Positions 16,313 through 25,221 of a DNA stretch of 64,000 nucleotides are shown one piece after another (the first letter of the stretch is position 1; the number at the start of each line of letters is the position of its first letter). A model generated the notes under the pieces. The model was given only the letters and a program-made list of their open reading frames with translations, ran no database searches and had not been told where the DNA came from. The DNA is taken from the NCBI RefSeq assembly GCF_946404925.1, contig NZ_CAMJFM010000003.1, forward strand, positions 102,887 to 166,886, read 5' to 3'. The stretch is from an uncultured Prevotella sp. GTDB lineage: Bacteria; Bacteroidota; Bacteroidia; Bacteroidales; Bacteroidaceae. The position numbers were made by a program, and so were the translations under genes.

Positions 16313-17644
16313 ATGTCAACATTAACAATTCTTATTGTCGTTGTGTTCTGTTTGGGCTATCTTAGTATAGCTTTAGAGAGCCTGACAAAAGTCAATAAGG
16401 CGGCTGTTGCGCTGCTGATGTGTGTGCTGTGTTGGACACTGCTCATGCTTGATCCTGCTTCGTATTACCCCTCGATTCTTGGTGGCGATGTGGTTCACCA
16501 TATCTCTGAGGTCATCGAGCATCATCTGGGCGATGCCGCTGGTACGCTATTCTTCCTGATGGGAGCCATGACCATCGTAGAGATTGTAGACTCGAATGGC
16601 GGATTTAACTTCGTGCGCGACACGCTGAAGACTCGTTCTAAGCGCAAGCTGATGTGGCGTATGGCTTTTATGACCTTCTTCCTCTCAGCTATTCTCGACA
16701 ACCTTACCACCTCTATCGTTATGATTATGGTGCTCCGTAAGCTGGTTCAGAGTCACAACGATCGCCTTATCTATGCAGCCCTTGTGGTTATCTCTGCCAA
16801 TTCAGGAGGTGCTTTCTCGCCTATTGGCGACGTTACCACCATCATGCTCTGGATTAAGGGCGTTATCACCACTCAGGGTGTGCTTACTGAAATCTTTATT
16901 CCTTCGCTTGTTTCTATGCTTGTACCTGCATTTATCCTGCAGTATCAGCTTCAGGGCAAGTTCGACAAGGAGCAGAATCTGCCAAAGGCTGATGTAAGCC
17001 AGTTCACAAAGTCGCAGCGTGACATCATCTTCTGGCTTGGTGTTGGTGGTCTCTGCTTTGTGCCCATCTTCAAGACTATTACTCATCTGCCTCCATTCAT
17101 GGGCATTCTGCTGGTTCTGGGATTGTTGTGGACAGTTACAGAGATTTTCCACTACAACACATCTGATGATGACACGATGGCCAAGCGCGTAAGCGATCTG
17201 CTTTCTAAGATAGACCTTTCTACCATCATGTTCTTCCTTGGTATCTTGATGGCAGTAGCTGTTCTGCAGGAGGTTGGTGTGCTCACCATGCTTGGTGGCG
17301 TACTCGACAGTACCTTCGAGGGCAACCACTTCCTCGTAACAGGTATCATTGGTGTTCTGTCGTCAATCGTTGATAACGTACCTCTCGTAGCAGGTTGTAT
17401 GGGTATGTATCCTGTGGCTGCTACTGGCGATATGGCTATCGATGGTATCTTCTGGCAGTTGCTGGCTTACTGTGCTGGTGTTGGTGGTTCGATGCTGATT
17501 ATCGGATCAGCTGCTGGCGTAGTAGTGATGGGCCTTGAGAAGATTACCTTTGGATGGTATATGAAGAAAATTACCTGGGTAGCTTTCGCAGGCTATATGG
17601 CAGGTATCATAGTCTACTGGTTTGAGCGTGCTTTGCTCTTCTAA
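16313..17644 (+). CDS. nhaD: NhaD-type Na+/H+ antiporter
   Basis: 443 residues, about 12 membrane segments, starting STLTILIVVVFCLGYLSIALE. NhaD marks include FLSAILDNLTTSIVMIMV near 125, SANSGGAFSPIGDVTTIMLWI near 162 and SSIVDNVPLVAGCMGMY near 350. It exchanges Na+ (or Li+) for protons across the inner membrane and supports pH and salt homeostasis. Monocistronic, with its own promoter and a strong terminator. Confidence 0.92.
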   Translation: MSTLTILIVVVFCLGYLSIALESLTKVNKAAVALLMCVLCWTLLMLDPASYYPSILGGDVVHHISEVIEHHLGDAAGTLFFLMGAMTIVEIVDSNGGFNFVRDTLKTRSKRKLMWRMAFMTFFLSAILDNLTTSIVMIMVLRKLVQSHNDRLIYAALVVISANSGGAFSPIGDVTTIMLWIKGVITTQGVLTEIFIPSLVSMLVPAFILQYQLQGKFDKEQNLPKADVSQFTKSQRDIIFWLGVGGLCFVPIFKTITHLPPFMGILLVLGLLWTVTEIFHYNTSDDDTMAKRVSDLLSKIDLSTIMFFLGILMAVAVLQEVGVLTMLGGVLDSTFEGNHFLVTGIIGVLSSIVDNVPLVAGCMGMYPVAATGDMAIDGIFWQLLAYCAGVGGSMLIIGSAAGVVVMGLEKITFGWYMKKITWVAFAGYMAGIIVYWFERALLF

Positions 17645-17649
17645 ATAAA

Positions 17650-17686
17650 ATATCCCCTCGCAGGTCTGCGAGGGGATATCTTTTTT
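17650..17686. terminator. Bidirectional terminator nhaD/histidine kinase operon
   Basis: Perfect 13-bp stem ATATCCCCTCGCA / TGCGAGGGGATAT (17650-17679), 4-nt loop, followed by CTTTTTT on the + strand and preceded by an A-rich run for the minus strand. Confidence 0.92.
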
Positions 17687-20423
17687 AATTCCTTGGTATC
17701 CACATCCAGAAGGTAGAGCCATGTCCTTCACCTTCAGATGTTACTCCAATCTTTCCGTTGCATCGCTCTGCGATGGCCTTACAGATGCTAAGACCAAGAC
17801 CTGTGCCCTGAACAAAGTCGTTCAGTTTCACGAATCGCTCGAATACAGCATCCTGCTTGTCCTTAGGAATACCAGCACCAGTATCTTCGCAATAGAAGTA
17901 TATGCCACCATCCTGCTCGCGATAGCCCACCTTGATGTGGCCCTCGTGGGTGTATTTGATGGCGTTGGTGGTGAAGTTGGTCAATACCTGCTGTATGCGT
18001 CCCTTGTCGAGGGTAGCTATGAACGAGTCGTATGGATTGTCTTTGATAAACTGGACTCCAGCCTCGTCGACACGCTGAGCCAGCGTCTGACAGATGTCGT
18101 CGAATACCTTGGCAAAGTCAACCTCCTCAGGCTGAATAGCCAGAGCCTGACCAACATTCGATGCCTCAAGGATATCGTTGATGAGTCGCATCAGCATATC
18201 GCAGTTGTTGCGGATAATGCGGATGAACTCCATACGATCATCGTGGCCTTCTACTACTGGCAGAAGGTCGCTGAAGCCTACGATGGCATTAAGTGGAGTA
18301 CGTATCTCGTGGGTCATGTTGGCAAGGAAGGCTGCCTTCATCTTTCCTGACTCCTCTGCACGCTTGGTCTCGTCCTTCAGCTTTTGCTGAGCCTCCATCA
18401 GATTGTCGATGTTACGAGCCACACCAAAGTACTTGATGACATTACCCTCATCGTCAAACCTTGGTATACCGCTGATGGCGTACCATACTGGGCCAGGGTT
18501 AATCATGGTGTACTTAAAGTGGATGGTCTTGTTGTATGGCTTAGCTTGCGAGATGGCCTCTCTGGCCTCTCTGAAGGCTTCTTCGCGGAACTCGTCAGTA
18601 GCACCACCAAAGAATACGTCTAGAGTCTTGGTGTTGTCTGACTTATGACCACTATAACTAAAGTGGATGAGGCCTTCTTTCAGGTCGAATGTCCATAAGA
18701 ACATCTTACTGTTTTCAAGCAGATAGCCAAGTTGCTTCTCGTAGAACTGTATTTCCTGGGTTGCTTTCTGAAGTTCCTTATCGTGTTTGGCTTGTTCCAG
18801 ATAAAGGCGACGTTCAGCAGTCATATCACGAGCAGTAACTACGTAGAACTGCAATTCTCCCTCTTCGTCGAATGTGGGATGAACCTTAATCTCGATATAC
18901 TTAAATATTCCGATTTCAGGATAGAACATACGCTGGCAGACATGGAAACTCTCCTTGTCGCCCTTCTGATACTGGCCTTTTACCAATGGTACATCAAACA
19001 GATTCATCTGGCGGAAGAACTGCTCACCCTCCTTGTCGAATTCGCAGAGTTCGCCCATACGTCTGTTTACGTCAATCAGCGTACCATCCTTGGCATAGAA
19101 CGACATGGCTGTAAGTCCGTTGCTGAACATGTTCTGATACTTACTGGCTATCTCCTCGTTGATGCGCTCTTCCAGAATCTCGTGGGTGTAGTCTCTGAAC
19201 GATGTGATGACGTAGCGTGGCTTTCCGTCTACGTGCTCCACTACAGCATGACCCTCAATCCAACGCCAATCCGGATCCTTTTCTGTACCTCTGTTATAAC
19301 GACGCTTCAGGTAGCCCAGGTCTTTCTGACCTTGACTCATCAGTCGCATAGCCTCGCTAAACTTGCCTTTCTCATTGTCAGGCAGACGCTTCATAAACTC
19401 TTCGTGAGCCAGACCTTCCTTTGGCAGCATGTCGCCATAGTCGTTTCTCATGCGCTGGGTCTGTATGTCGTATTCTATCACGTAGTAGTTACCTGATCTC
19501 AGCGCCTCAGTCATCAGCTGGTTCATATCTACCGATTTCTCTACAGCCTTCTTTACCCTGATGCGCATCATGTGGCTGAACAGCAGGGTGACTATACCTG
19601 CTATGATAATGGCAATCAGCAGGATGAGCGCCATTGGCGATGCATCGTTGTGTACGTTTTCTGGGTGGAACCACTTGTCGCGTATCTTCTGGATGTCGCC
19701 TGACTGTTCCAAGCGTGCAAACACATCATCGATGGCGTGTATCAGTTCCTTGTCGTATCCTATGATGCGCAACTCGCCTGCAGGGATGTCGGTCTCGTCG
19801 AATTCTATTCCATCGAGGGCAAGCTCTTTCACCTTCATCTTCAGTGGCTGTTCGCCCCACATGTAGTATTTATACTTTCCGCTTCTTATTCCCATCAGGG
19901 CTTCGCGAGGCGTATGATACTCTACTGTGAAATCCTTGCTTTTGAGTGCGCTAACCTTCAGGTCTACATAGTCGTTCTTCTTCAGGGTAAGTGTATCGCT
20001 GTTGGTAAGCTGGCTGATTCGCTTCAGCGGACGTGTTGATCTGAGTCGGATGGCCCTTATATTATAATAGGTAATCATGTTGTGTGTGTACTCGAATGCA
20101 GGATCCTCGTACTTGAATTTAAGGGCATGGATAAGGTCGGCCTCATGATTGTCGAAAGTCTCAGTACACTTGTACCACTCCATCATCACGAATTTGTGTG
20201 GAATGCCAAGTTTGTCGAGAATCATGTTCAGTACCTCTACATTATATCCATCAGGTTCGCCAAGGTCGTTTCTGAACTCGTATGGTGGAAACTCCCAGTC
20301 GCTAACGATTACAAGCGGATTTTCGTTCGTATAATTACGCAGATAATCTGCCTTGGCATGTTGCGTGGGGCACAAGGCTAGCAAACTGGTAATGGCGAGT
20401 ATTATTATCTTCTTTGTCATCAT
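17685..20423 (-). CDS. Sensor histidine kinase with periplasmic SBP_bac_3 domain (HK1)
   Basis: About 912 residues from the ATG at 20423. Signal/TM segment (IIILAITSLLALCP), then a periplasmic extracellular-solute-binding family 3 domain (FPPYEFRNDLGEPDGYNVEVLNMIL, to ~residue 260), a TM helix (MALILLIAIIIAGIVTLLF), two to three PAS-like domains, the HisKA motif MTHEIRTPLNAIVGFSDLL (~700) and HATPase with N-box NFTTNAIKYT, DTGAGI and GTGLGLSICKAIA. All catalytic motifs look intact. No receiver domain. It is last in a four-kinase run without a response regulator and is most like HK3 in its C-terminal half. Domain type suggests sensing of an amino acid or similar small ligand; this is inference. 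Confidence 0.9.
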   Translation of the reverse strand: MMTKKIIILAITSLLALCPTQHAKADYLRNYTNENPLVIVSDWEFPPYEFRNDLGEPDGYNVEVLNMILDKLGIPHKFVMMEWYKCTETFDNHEADLIHALKFKYEDPAFEYTHNMITYYNIRAIRLRSTRPLKRISQLTNSDTLTLKKNDYVDLKVSALKSKDFTVEYHTPREALMGIRSGKYKYYMWGEQPLKMKVKELALDGIEFDETDIPAGELRIIGYDKELIHAIDDVFARLEQSGDIQKIRDKWFHPENVHNDASPMALILLIAIIIAGIVTLLFSHMMRIRVKKAVEKSVDMNQLMTEALRSGNYYVIEYDIQTQRMRNDYGDMLPKEGLAHEEFMKRLPDNEKGKFSEAMRLMSQGQKDLGYLKRRYNRGTEKDPDWRWIEGHAVVEHVDGKPRYVITSFRDYTHEILEERINEEIASKYQNMFSNGLTAMSFYAKDGTLIDVNRRMGELCEFDKEGEQFFRQMNLFDVPLVKGQYQKGDKESFHVCQRMFYPEIGIFKYIEIKVHPTFDEEGELQFYVVTARDMTAERRLYLEQAKHDKELQKATQEIQFYEKQLGYLLENSKMFLWTFDLKEGLIHFSYSGHKSDNTKTLDVFFGGATDEFREEAFREAREAISQAKPYNKTIHFKYTMINPGPVWYAISGIPRFDDEGNVIKYFGVARNIDNLMEAQQKLKDETKRAEESGKMKAAFLANMTHEIRTPLNAIVGFSDLLPVVEGHDDRMEFIRIIRNNCDMLMRLINDILEASNVGQALAIQPEEVDFAKVFDDICQTLAQRVDEAGVQFIKDNPYDSFIATLDKGRIQQVLTNFTTNAIKYTHEGHIKVGYREQDGGIYFYCEDTGAGIPKDKQDAVFERFVKLNDFVQGTGLGLSICKAIAERCNGKIGVTSEGEGHGSTFWMWIPRN

Positions 20424-20440
20424 ATATCTTTGTATCATAA

Positions 20441-23224
20441 TTAGTTTCTTTCCATTTCTAACATCTTACATGGTATCGAGAACCAGACGGTGGTGCCCTT
20501 ACCCTCAGTAGATGTAAGCTCAATATTACCACCCATATACTGTACCAACTCATGGCAGATGCTGAGGCCAAGGCCAGCACCATTATTGGCACCAGTAACA
20601 AATCGTCCGAAGATGTTCTCCTGATTCTCCTTCTTGATACCACTACCTGTATCTTCTACTGATATCAGCAGTCTGTCGGCTATAAACTCATAGCGTGCCA
20701 GAACACTACCTGAAGTGGTGTGCTGGATGGCGTTAGTAAGTATCTTGTTGATAATCATCGATACGTTTGGCTCGTCAATCTCGATAACCAGTCGCTTGTA
20801 CGGACTCTGTACGATGTACTCTACGCCTGGCAGCTTGTGGTTGTCCCATACTGATGAACATCTGCCACCAAATATGCTTGCAAAGTCTACTGGTTGTGGC
20901 GATAGGGTAATCATTCCTGCATCGAGTCGCGATAGGAACAGGATGTCGTTGATCAGCTTCAGCAGCGATGCTGAGTTGTTCTTAATCTCGTTGATGAACA
21001 CAGCCTCGTCCTCAGGCGAGTGCTCCATCTCAAAGAGTTCCGAGAATCCTACTACAGTGTTAAGTGGCGTACGTATCTCGTGGCTCATGTTGTGTAGGAA
21101 TGCGTTCTTAACAGTCTCAACCTCCTGAGCGCGAACTGACTCCTCTGCCAGTTTCTCTTCTACAGCCTTAATCTCGCTGATGTCACGAATCAGTCCGAAG
21201 TATTCCTGTATCTCGCCATCCACCTTGGTAGGCACAAAGTTAAACTGCAAGTGTAGTGGCAAATGGTCTTTGCGCCTGATGCAGGTCTTGACTTCTGCAA
21301 TCAGACTACCCGTCTGTCGATTATCCATCTTGTTGAGTAAGCGCAAGGCCTGTTTCTCTGACGAGCTATCTACGAAAGCCAGAGCACGGGTTTGTGTAAG
21401 CGAGTATTTCTCGTGGCCTATCTCGCTATAGATGGTCAGCGTATGTGTGTCGAGATGATATTTAACCAGACTGATACCTCCCACAGACAGCACATAGTCG
21501 ATGTTGTGTACGTAGGTTGACACATCGTCCTTTACAATTTGTAGCTGCTTGCTGTTTTCTTTCAGTTTTCTATACGAATTGGCCGACTCTGTAACGTTAC
21601 GTCCTGTTCCAAAGAATCCTATACGGTTGCCAAACTTGTCGTGTACAGGGAGCACCTGCAGCTCGTAGTAGAGCTTCTCTCTGCCCAACATTCTGTTCAG
21701 CACACGATTATCATCTGGCGAAGTGTATAGCTGGGTGGCATAGAAGTACTCGAACTTGTCGAGGTCGAGTTTATCCTCGCCAAGTACCTCTGCGAGTGAT
21801 ATCCTGCGTTGCTTGATGGTGTCATTATCAACTCCCATTGCTGATAGCGACTTGCTGTTCATATCAGTAATGTAGCCATCAGCATCGTAGTAAACCATAT
21901 CGACCAAGGCTGAATTGAATAGCGACTGATAGCGCAGCATCGACTCCTTGATCATTGACTGGCGCATACGATCCTGAGTGGTATCAGTCTTCGAGATGAT
22001 GATGACTGATGGCCTTTTTCGCTTATCCCTTCTCAGTACTGATAACGTGGCAGTATAGTTGTTGCTATGTATCAGGTCGCTTTCGTATTCCTTTAGCTGT
22101 ATGGATTGTGTTCCTGTTTTTTCTTCAATTACATCGCGTAGTGCCTCAGTAAGTGTGGTAAAGTCGTTGGCATCAAATCTGTGTGAGTACTCAAGTAGTG
22201 AGTATGTTTTCTCAGCATGGCCCGTTGAGTCCATAACTGTAAAGAACTGGCCTCCTACATCGTATGTGCAGAACTTAACATTACTGGTCTTCATGATTAG
22301 CGATAGGCGTTCGTTCTCCTTGTTCACCTTACGAGTCATCTTGCGCTCACGTAGTTTGAAGAAGGTGTAGTATATCAGTATGCCTACAGCCATGATAGTA
22401 AAGAACTTAATCATGTCCCATATCCACGATGGTATGCCTGATTCGTGGCGCTCTGGATAGAACCACTTGTTCTGTATAGCTGTTAGTTTGTCGTTGGCAC
22501 GCAGGTTTGAGTACACGCTGTCAAGCTGAGCCAGCAAGTGGTGGTCGTTGGCAAAGAACTTATATTCGCCATAGGGGAATTCGAATGGTGTAATCTCAAG
22601 ATTGTCAGTGTGGTATTTGTTCATCAGCCACTTAAGCGACATGGAGTTCCACAATATGATACCCTTGTTCTCTGTACTTACAATCTGTATGGCCTCCTTC
22701 ATGTCGTCGTAAGGAATCACCTCCTTGCTCCAACCTTTATCCTCCAGCATGTGATGGCTAAAGCTACCTTCGTGCACTATGACCGGATAGCTGGCCAGTT
22801 CTTTTCCGTTGCGGGCGTTTATGGCCATTCCCTTAGGTTTAACCAGGCTATGTGTGAATATCTGCACAATGGTTCTTCCATATGAAGAACTGTGACGTGC
22901 AAAGTCGGCATCCATTCGCAGCATCAGGTCCGACTTGTGTTCCTTCAGGTCTTTCTGGGCTTCGAGTGTAGGCCTCAGTCTTATGACATAAGGAATATCC
23001 AATTCCTTGAATATCATCTTCAGCAGGTCAATGTTGTATCCATCGGGCTCTCCGTTCTCGTTCAGGAATACGTAAGGCCACAAGTCCCATGCGTCTTCAT
23101 ATACCAATGGACGCTTATCTGTGTATACGATGGTTGAGTCTTCGTAGTTTTGAGCGTGGGTAATGCCTGTCGATAGGTGGCATGCCACAAACAATGCTAA
23201 TATTCTATATCTATTCATAATCAT
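20441..23224 (-). CDS. Sensor histidine kinase with periplasmic SBP_bac_3 domain (HK2)
   Basis: 927 residues. Signal peptide, solute-binding domain (WDLWPYVFLNENGEPDGYNIDLLKMIF at ~50 to ~265), TM helix (MIKFFTIMAVGILIYYTFF), PAS-like domains including VDMVYYDADGYITDMNSKSL and GFFGTGRNVTES, HisKA motif MSHEIRTPLNTVVGFSELF (~714), HATPase with LTNAIQHT, DTGSGI and GAGLGLSICHEL. Start overlaps the HK3 stop by 4 bp (ATGA), so translation is coupled. Its C-terminal two-thirds resemble the degenerate HK4, which lacks the sensor domain. No receiver domain or partner regulator nearby. Confidence 0.9.
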   Translation of the reverse strand: MIMNRYRILALFVACHLSTGITHAQNYEDSTIVYTDKRPLVYEDAWDLWPYVFLNENGEPDGYNIDLLKMIFKELDIPYVIRLRPTLEAQKDLKEHKSDLMLRMDADFARHSSSYGRTIVQIFTHSLVKPKGMAINARNGKELASYPVIVHEGSFSHHMLEDKGWSKEVIPYDDMKEAIQIVSTENKGIILWNSMSLKWLMNKYHTDNLEITPFEFPYGEYKFFANDHHLLAQLDSVYSNLRANDKLTAIQNKWFYPERHESGIPSWIWDMIKFFTIMAVGILIYYTFFKLRERKMTRKVNKENERLSLIMKTSNVKFCTYDVGGQFFTVMDSTGHAEKTYSLLEYSHRFDANDFTTLTEALRDVIEEKTGTQSIQLKEYESDLIHSNNYTATLSVLRRDKRKRPSVIIISKTDTTQDRMRQSMIKESMLRYQSLFNSALVDMVYYDADGYITDMNSKSLSAMGVDNDTIKQRRISLAEVLGEDKLDLDKFEYFYATQLYTSPDDNRVLNRMLGREKLYYELQVLPVHDKFGNRIGFFGTGRNVTESANSYRKLKENSKQLQIVKDDVSTYVHNIDYVLSVGGISLVKYHLDTHTLTIYSEIGHEKYSLTQTRALAFVDSSSEKQALRLLNKMDNRQTGSLIAEVKTCIRRKDHLPLHLQFNFVPTKVDGEIQEYFGLIRDISEIKAVEEKLAEESVRAQEVETVKNAFLHNMSHEIRTPLNTVVGFSELFEMEHSPEDEAVFINEIKNNSASLLKLINDILFLSRLDAGMITLSPQPVDFASIFGGRCSSVWDNHKLPGVEYIVQSPYKRLVIEIDEPNVSMIINKILTNAIQHTTSGSVLARYEFIADRLLISVEDTGSGIKKENQENIFGRFVTGANNGAGLGLSICHELVQYMGGNIELTSTEGKGTTVWFSIPCKMLEMERN

Positions 23225-25215
23225 ATGGTTGTTTCTTCTTTACATGGAATCCAGAGCCAGAAGGTCGATCCGCAGCCTTTGCCCTCGGATGTGACGCCAA
23301 TCTCGCCACCACTATTGTCAGCTATGGCTTTACAGATGCTTAATCCTAATCCAGTGCCTTGTACGAAATCGTTCAGTTTTACAAAGCGGTCGAACACTTT
23401 CTTCTGATGTTCCTTAGGTATGCCAGCACCTGTATCTTCGCAGTATATGTACAAGCCGTCTTTTTTATGGCGCACCTGTTTCTCATAACCTATCTTTATG
23501 TGTCCCTTTTGGGTGTACTTAACAGCATTGGTCACAAAGTTTGTTATCACCTGCTGTATACGTCCTCCATCTATCGTGGTGATAAATGTGGGGTAGGGGC
23601 TCTCTGTCTTGAATTCCACGGCTGGGTTCTGAACCCTCTTGGCCAGCGATATGGCCATGTTGTTGAAGCATTGGGCAAAGTCGGTCTTGGTGGGCTCAAT
23701 CTTGATGCTTCCACTATCCATCGATGATAGTGCCAATATGTCGTTAACCAGTCGCAGCAGCATGTCGCAGTTGTTGTTGATTACCTTGATAATCTCAGCG
23801 CGCTCAGCATCTGTAGCGAGCATGGGCAGAACTTCTGAGAAACCTACGATGGCATTCAGTGGCGTGCGAATCTCATGACTCATATTGGCCAGGAATGCAC
23901 TCTTTCGCAAGCCAGACTGGTTGGCACGCTCAGTCTCCTCCTTCAGCAGGTTCTGCTTGTTGATGAGTTTTGTAATGTTTCTCACCACGCCATAGGTGCC
24001 AACAAGTTTGCCTTCTTCATCATAGTAAGGGATACTATCAATAAAATGCCATTCCAACTCAGGACCATTATGGAAGAATGGGCGTGCATGCGAGAGCAGT
24101 GTCTTAGGTTCGCTAAAGAAATTGTTTGATTGCTTGATTTCCTTCACAAACGGAACGTCAACAAAGTAGTTCATCAGCTCATCAAAACTCATCTTTATTT
24201 CAGGCACGCTCATCTCCTTGTAGAAGGTTATCTCACGTTTGGTGAGCGATGCACGGAAGAATCGCATCTCGATGTTCTCCATCAGGTATTTCAGCTCGTT
24301 CTCGTATTCCTCAATCTCCTTGTTGGTACGATATATCTGGGCTTCGTTCTTCTTGTGCTGATGGTATAACTCGCGCTCTTGGGTGATGTCTCTGATGTAG
24401 AGGGTGAACATCTCCAACTGCTTATCGTCGTTGTAGATGGGGTGTATGCGTATCTCTGTATAGCAGTCAACCTCTCGCTCGGTAATGATTGTTCTGGTGC
24501 AGAAATACAGGTCTTCCTTATCTTCCTTATAGGTGTCTTTATAGGTGATGAAGCGGAAGTTGGGTATATCGAATAGGGGGAATCGATGGTAGAACGGATC
24601 GTTGTCGCCCTTGAACTTCAATATCTCGCGTAGCTTACGATTGGCATTTTGCAGATAGCCATCCTTATCGTAGAATGCCTGACCTACGATACTCTGTTCG
24701 AACAACTTGCGATAACGGTCTGTCAGTTCCTGCTCCTCCTTCTCAAGCAGCATCTGTTCTGTCTGGTCGTATAGCGTGCAATAGAAGTTGATAGGTTTCT
24801 TCTTGTCTTGCGCATCATATTCCACGATACCCACATCGCGCAGATAGCGCCAATCGTGTTTATGTTCTTTGGTACTTCTGTCCCATCTGAACATGCACTC
24901 TGCAGCTTTGGCACCCTTCACCAGTCTGTTCATAAATGCCATGTAGATGTGCTTGTCGTCAGGATGTATGTAGTTCAGACTCTCCTCGTATGTCATTCCC
25001 TGGTGAGGCAGGAACTTGCCAAACAGGTTGTCAGCCAGGCTGTTCTTCAGGTTTAGTCGTATCACGTAGTTGTTGTCGTTCAGCGTGTGTTGCATAATGG
25101 TAGCTATATCCTTAGCTCTCTCAGTATTCTTTCGTATACTGTAGAGGGTTATTCGGTTCAGTATCATTCCTATGATAATGACCATCAGGGTTAGTATAAC
25201 TATCAATATCTGCAT
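23221..25215 (-). CDS. Membrane-anchored PAS histidine kinase (HK3)
   Basis: 664 residues. One N-terminal TM helix (ILIVILTLMVIIIGMILN) replaces the periplasmic sensor found in HK1. Then PAS/PAC repeats (GQAFYDKDGYLQNANRKLREIL; GVVRNITKLI), a coiled linker, HisKA NMSHEIRTPLNAIVGFSEVLP (~460) and HATPase with NFVTNAVKYT, DTGAGI, GTGLGLSICKAIADNSGG. The catalytic residues are intact. The C-terminal third is very close to HK1, including VKLNDFVQGTGLGLS, so the two are recent paralogs. It starts 6 bp after the HK4 stop and overlaps the HK2 start. Confidence 0.88.
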   Translation of the reverse strand: MQILIVILTLMVIIIGMILNRITLYSIRKNTERAKDIATIMQHTLNDNNYVIRLNLKNSLADNLFGKFLPHQGMTYEESLNYIHPDDKHIYMAFMNRLVKGAKAAECMFRWDRSTKEHKHDWRYLRDVGIVEYDAQDKKKPINFYCTLYDQTEQMLLEKEEQELTDRYRKLFEQSIVGQAFYDKDGYLQNANRKLREILKFKGDNDPFYHRFPLFDIPNFRFITYKDTYKEDKEDLYFCTRTIITEREVDCYTEIRIHPIYNDDKQLEMFTLYIRDITQERELYHQHKKNEAQIYRTNKEIEEYENELKYLMENIEMRFFRASLTKREITFYKEMSVPEIKMSFDELMNYFVDVPFVKEIKQSNNFFSEPKTLLSHARPFFHNGPELEWHFIDSIPYYDEEGKLVGTYGVVRNITKLINKQNLLKEETERANQSGLRKSAFLANMSHEIRTPLNAIVGFSEVLPMLATDAERAEIIKVINNNCDMLLRLVNDILALSSMDSGSIKIEPTKTDFAQCFNNMAISLAKRVQNPAVEFKTESPYPTFITTIDGGRIQQVITNFVTNAVKYTQKGHIKIGYEKQVRHKKDGLYIYCEDTGAGIPKEHQKKVFDRFVKLNDFVQGTGLGLSICKAIADNSGGEIGVTSEGKGCGSTFWLWIPCKEETTI

Positions 25216-25221
25216 GCTCTG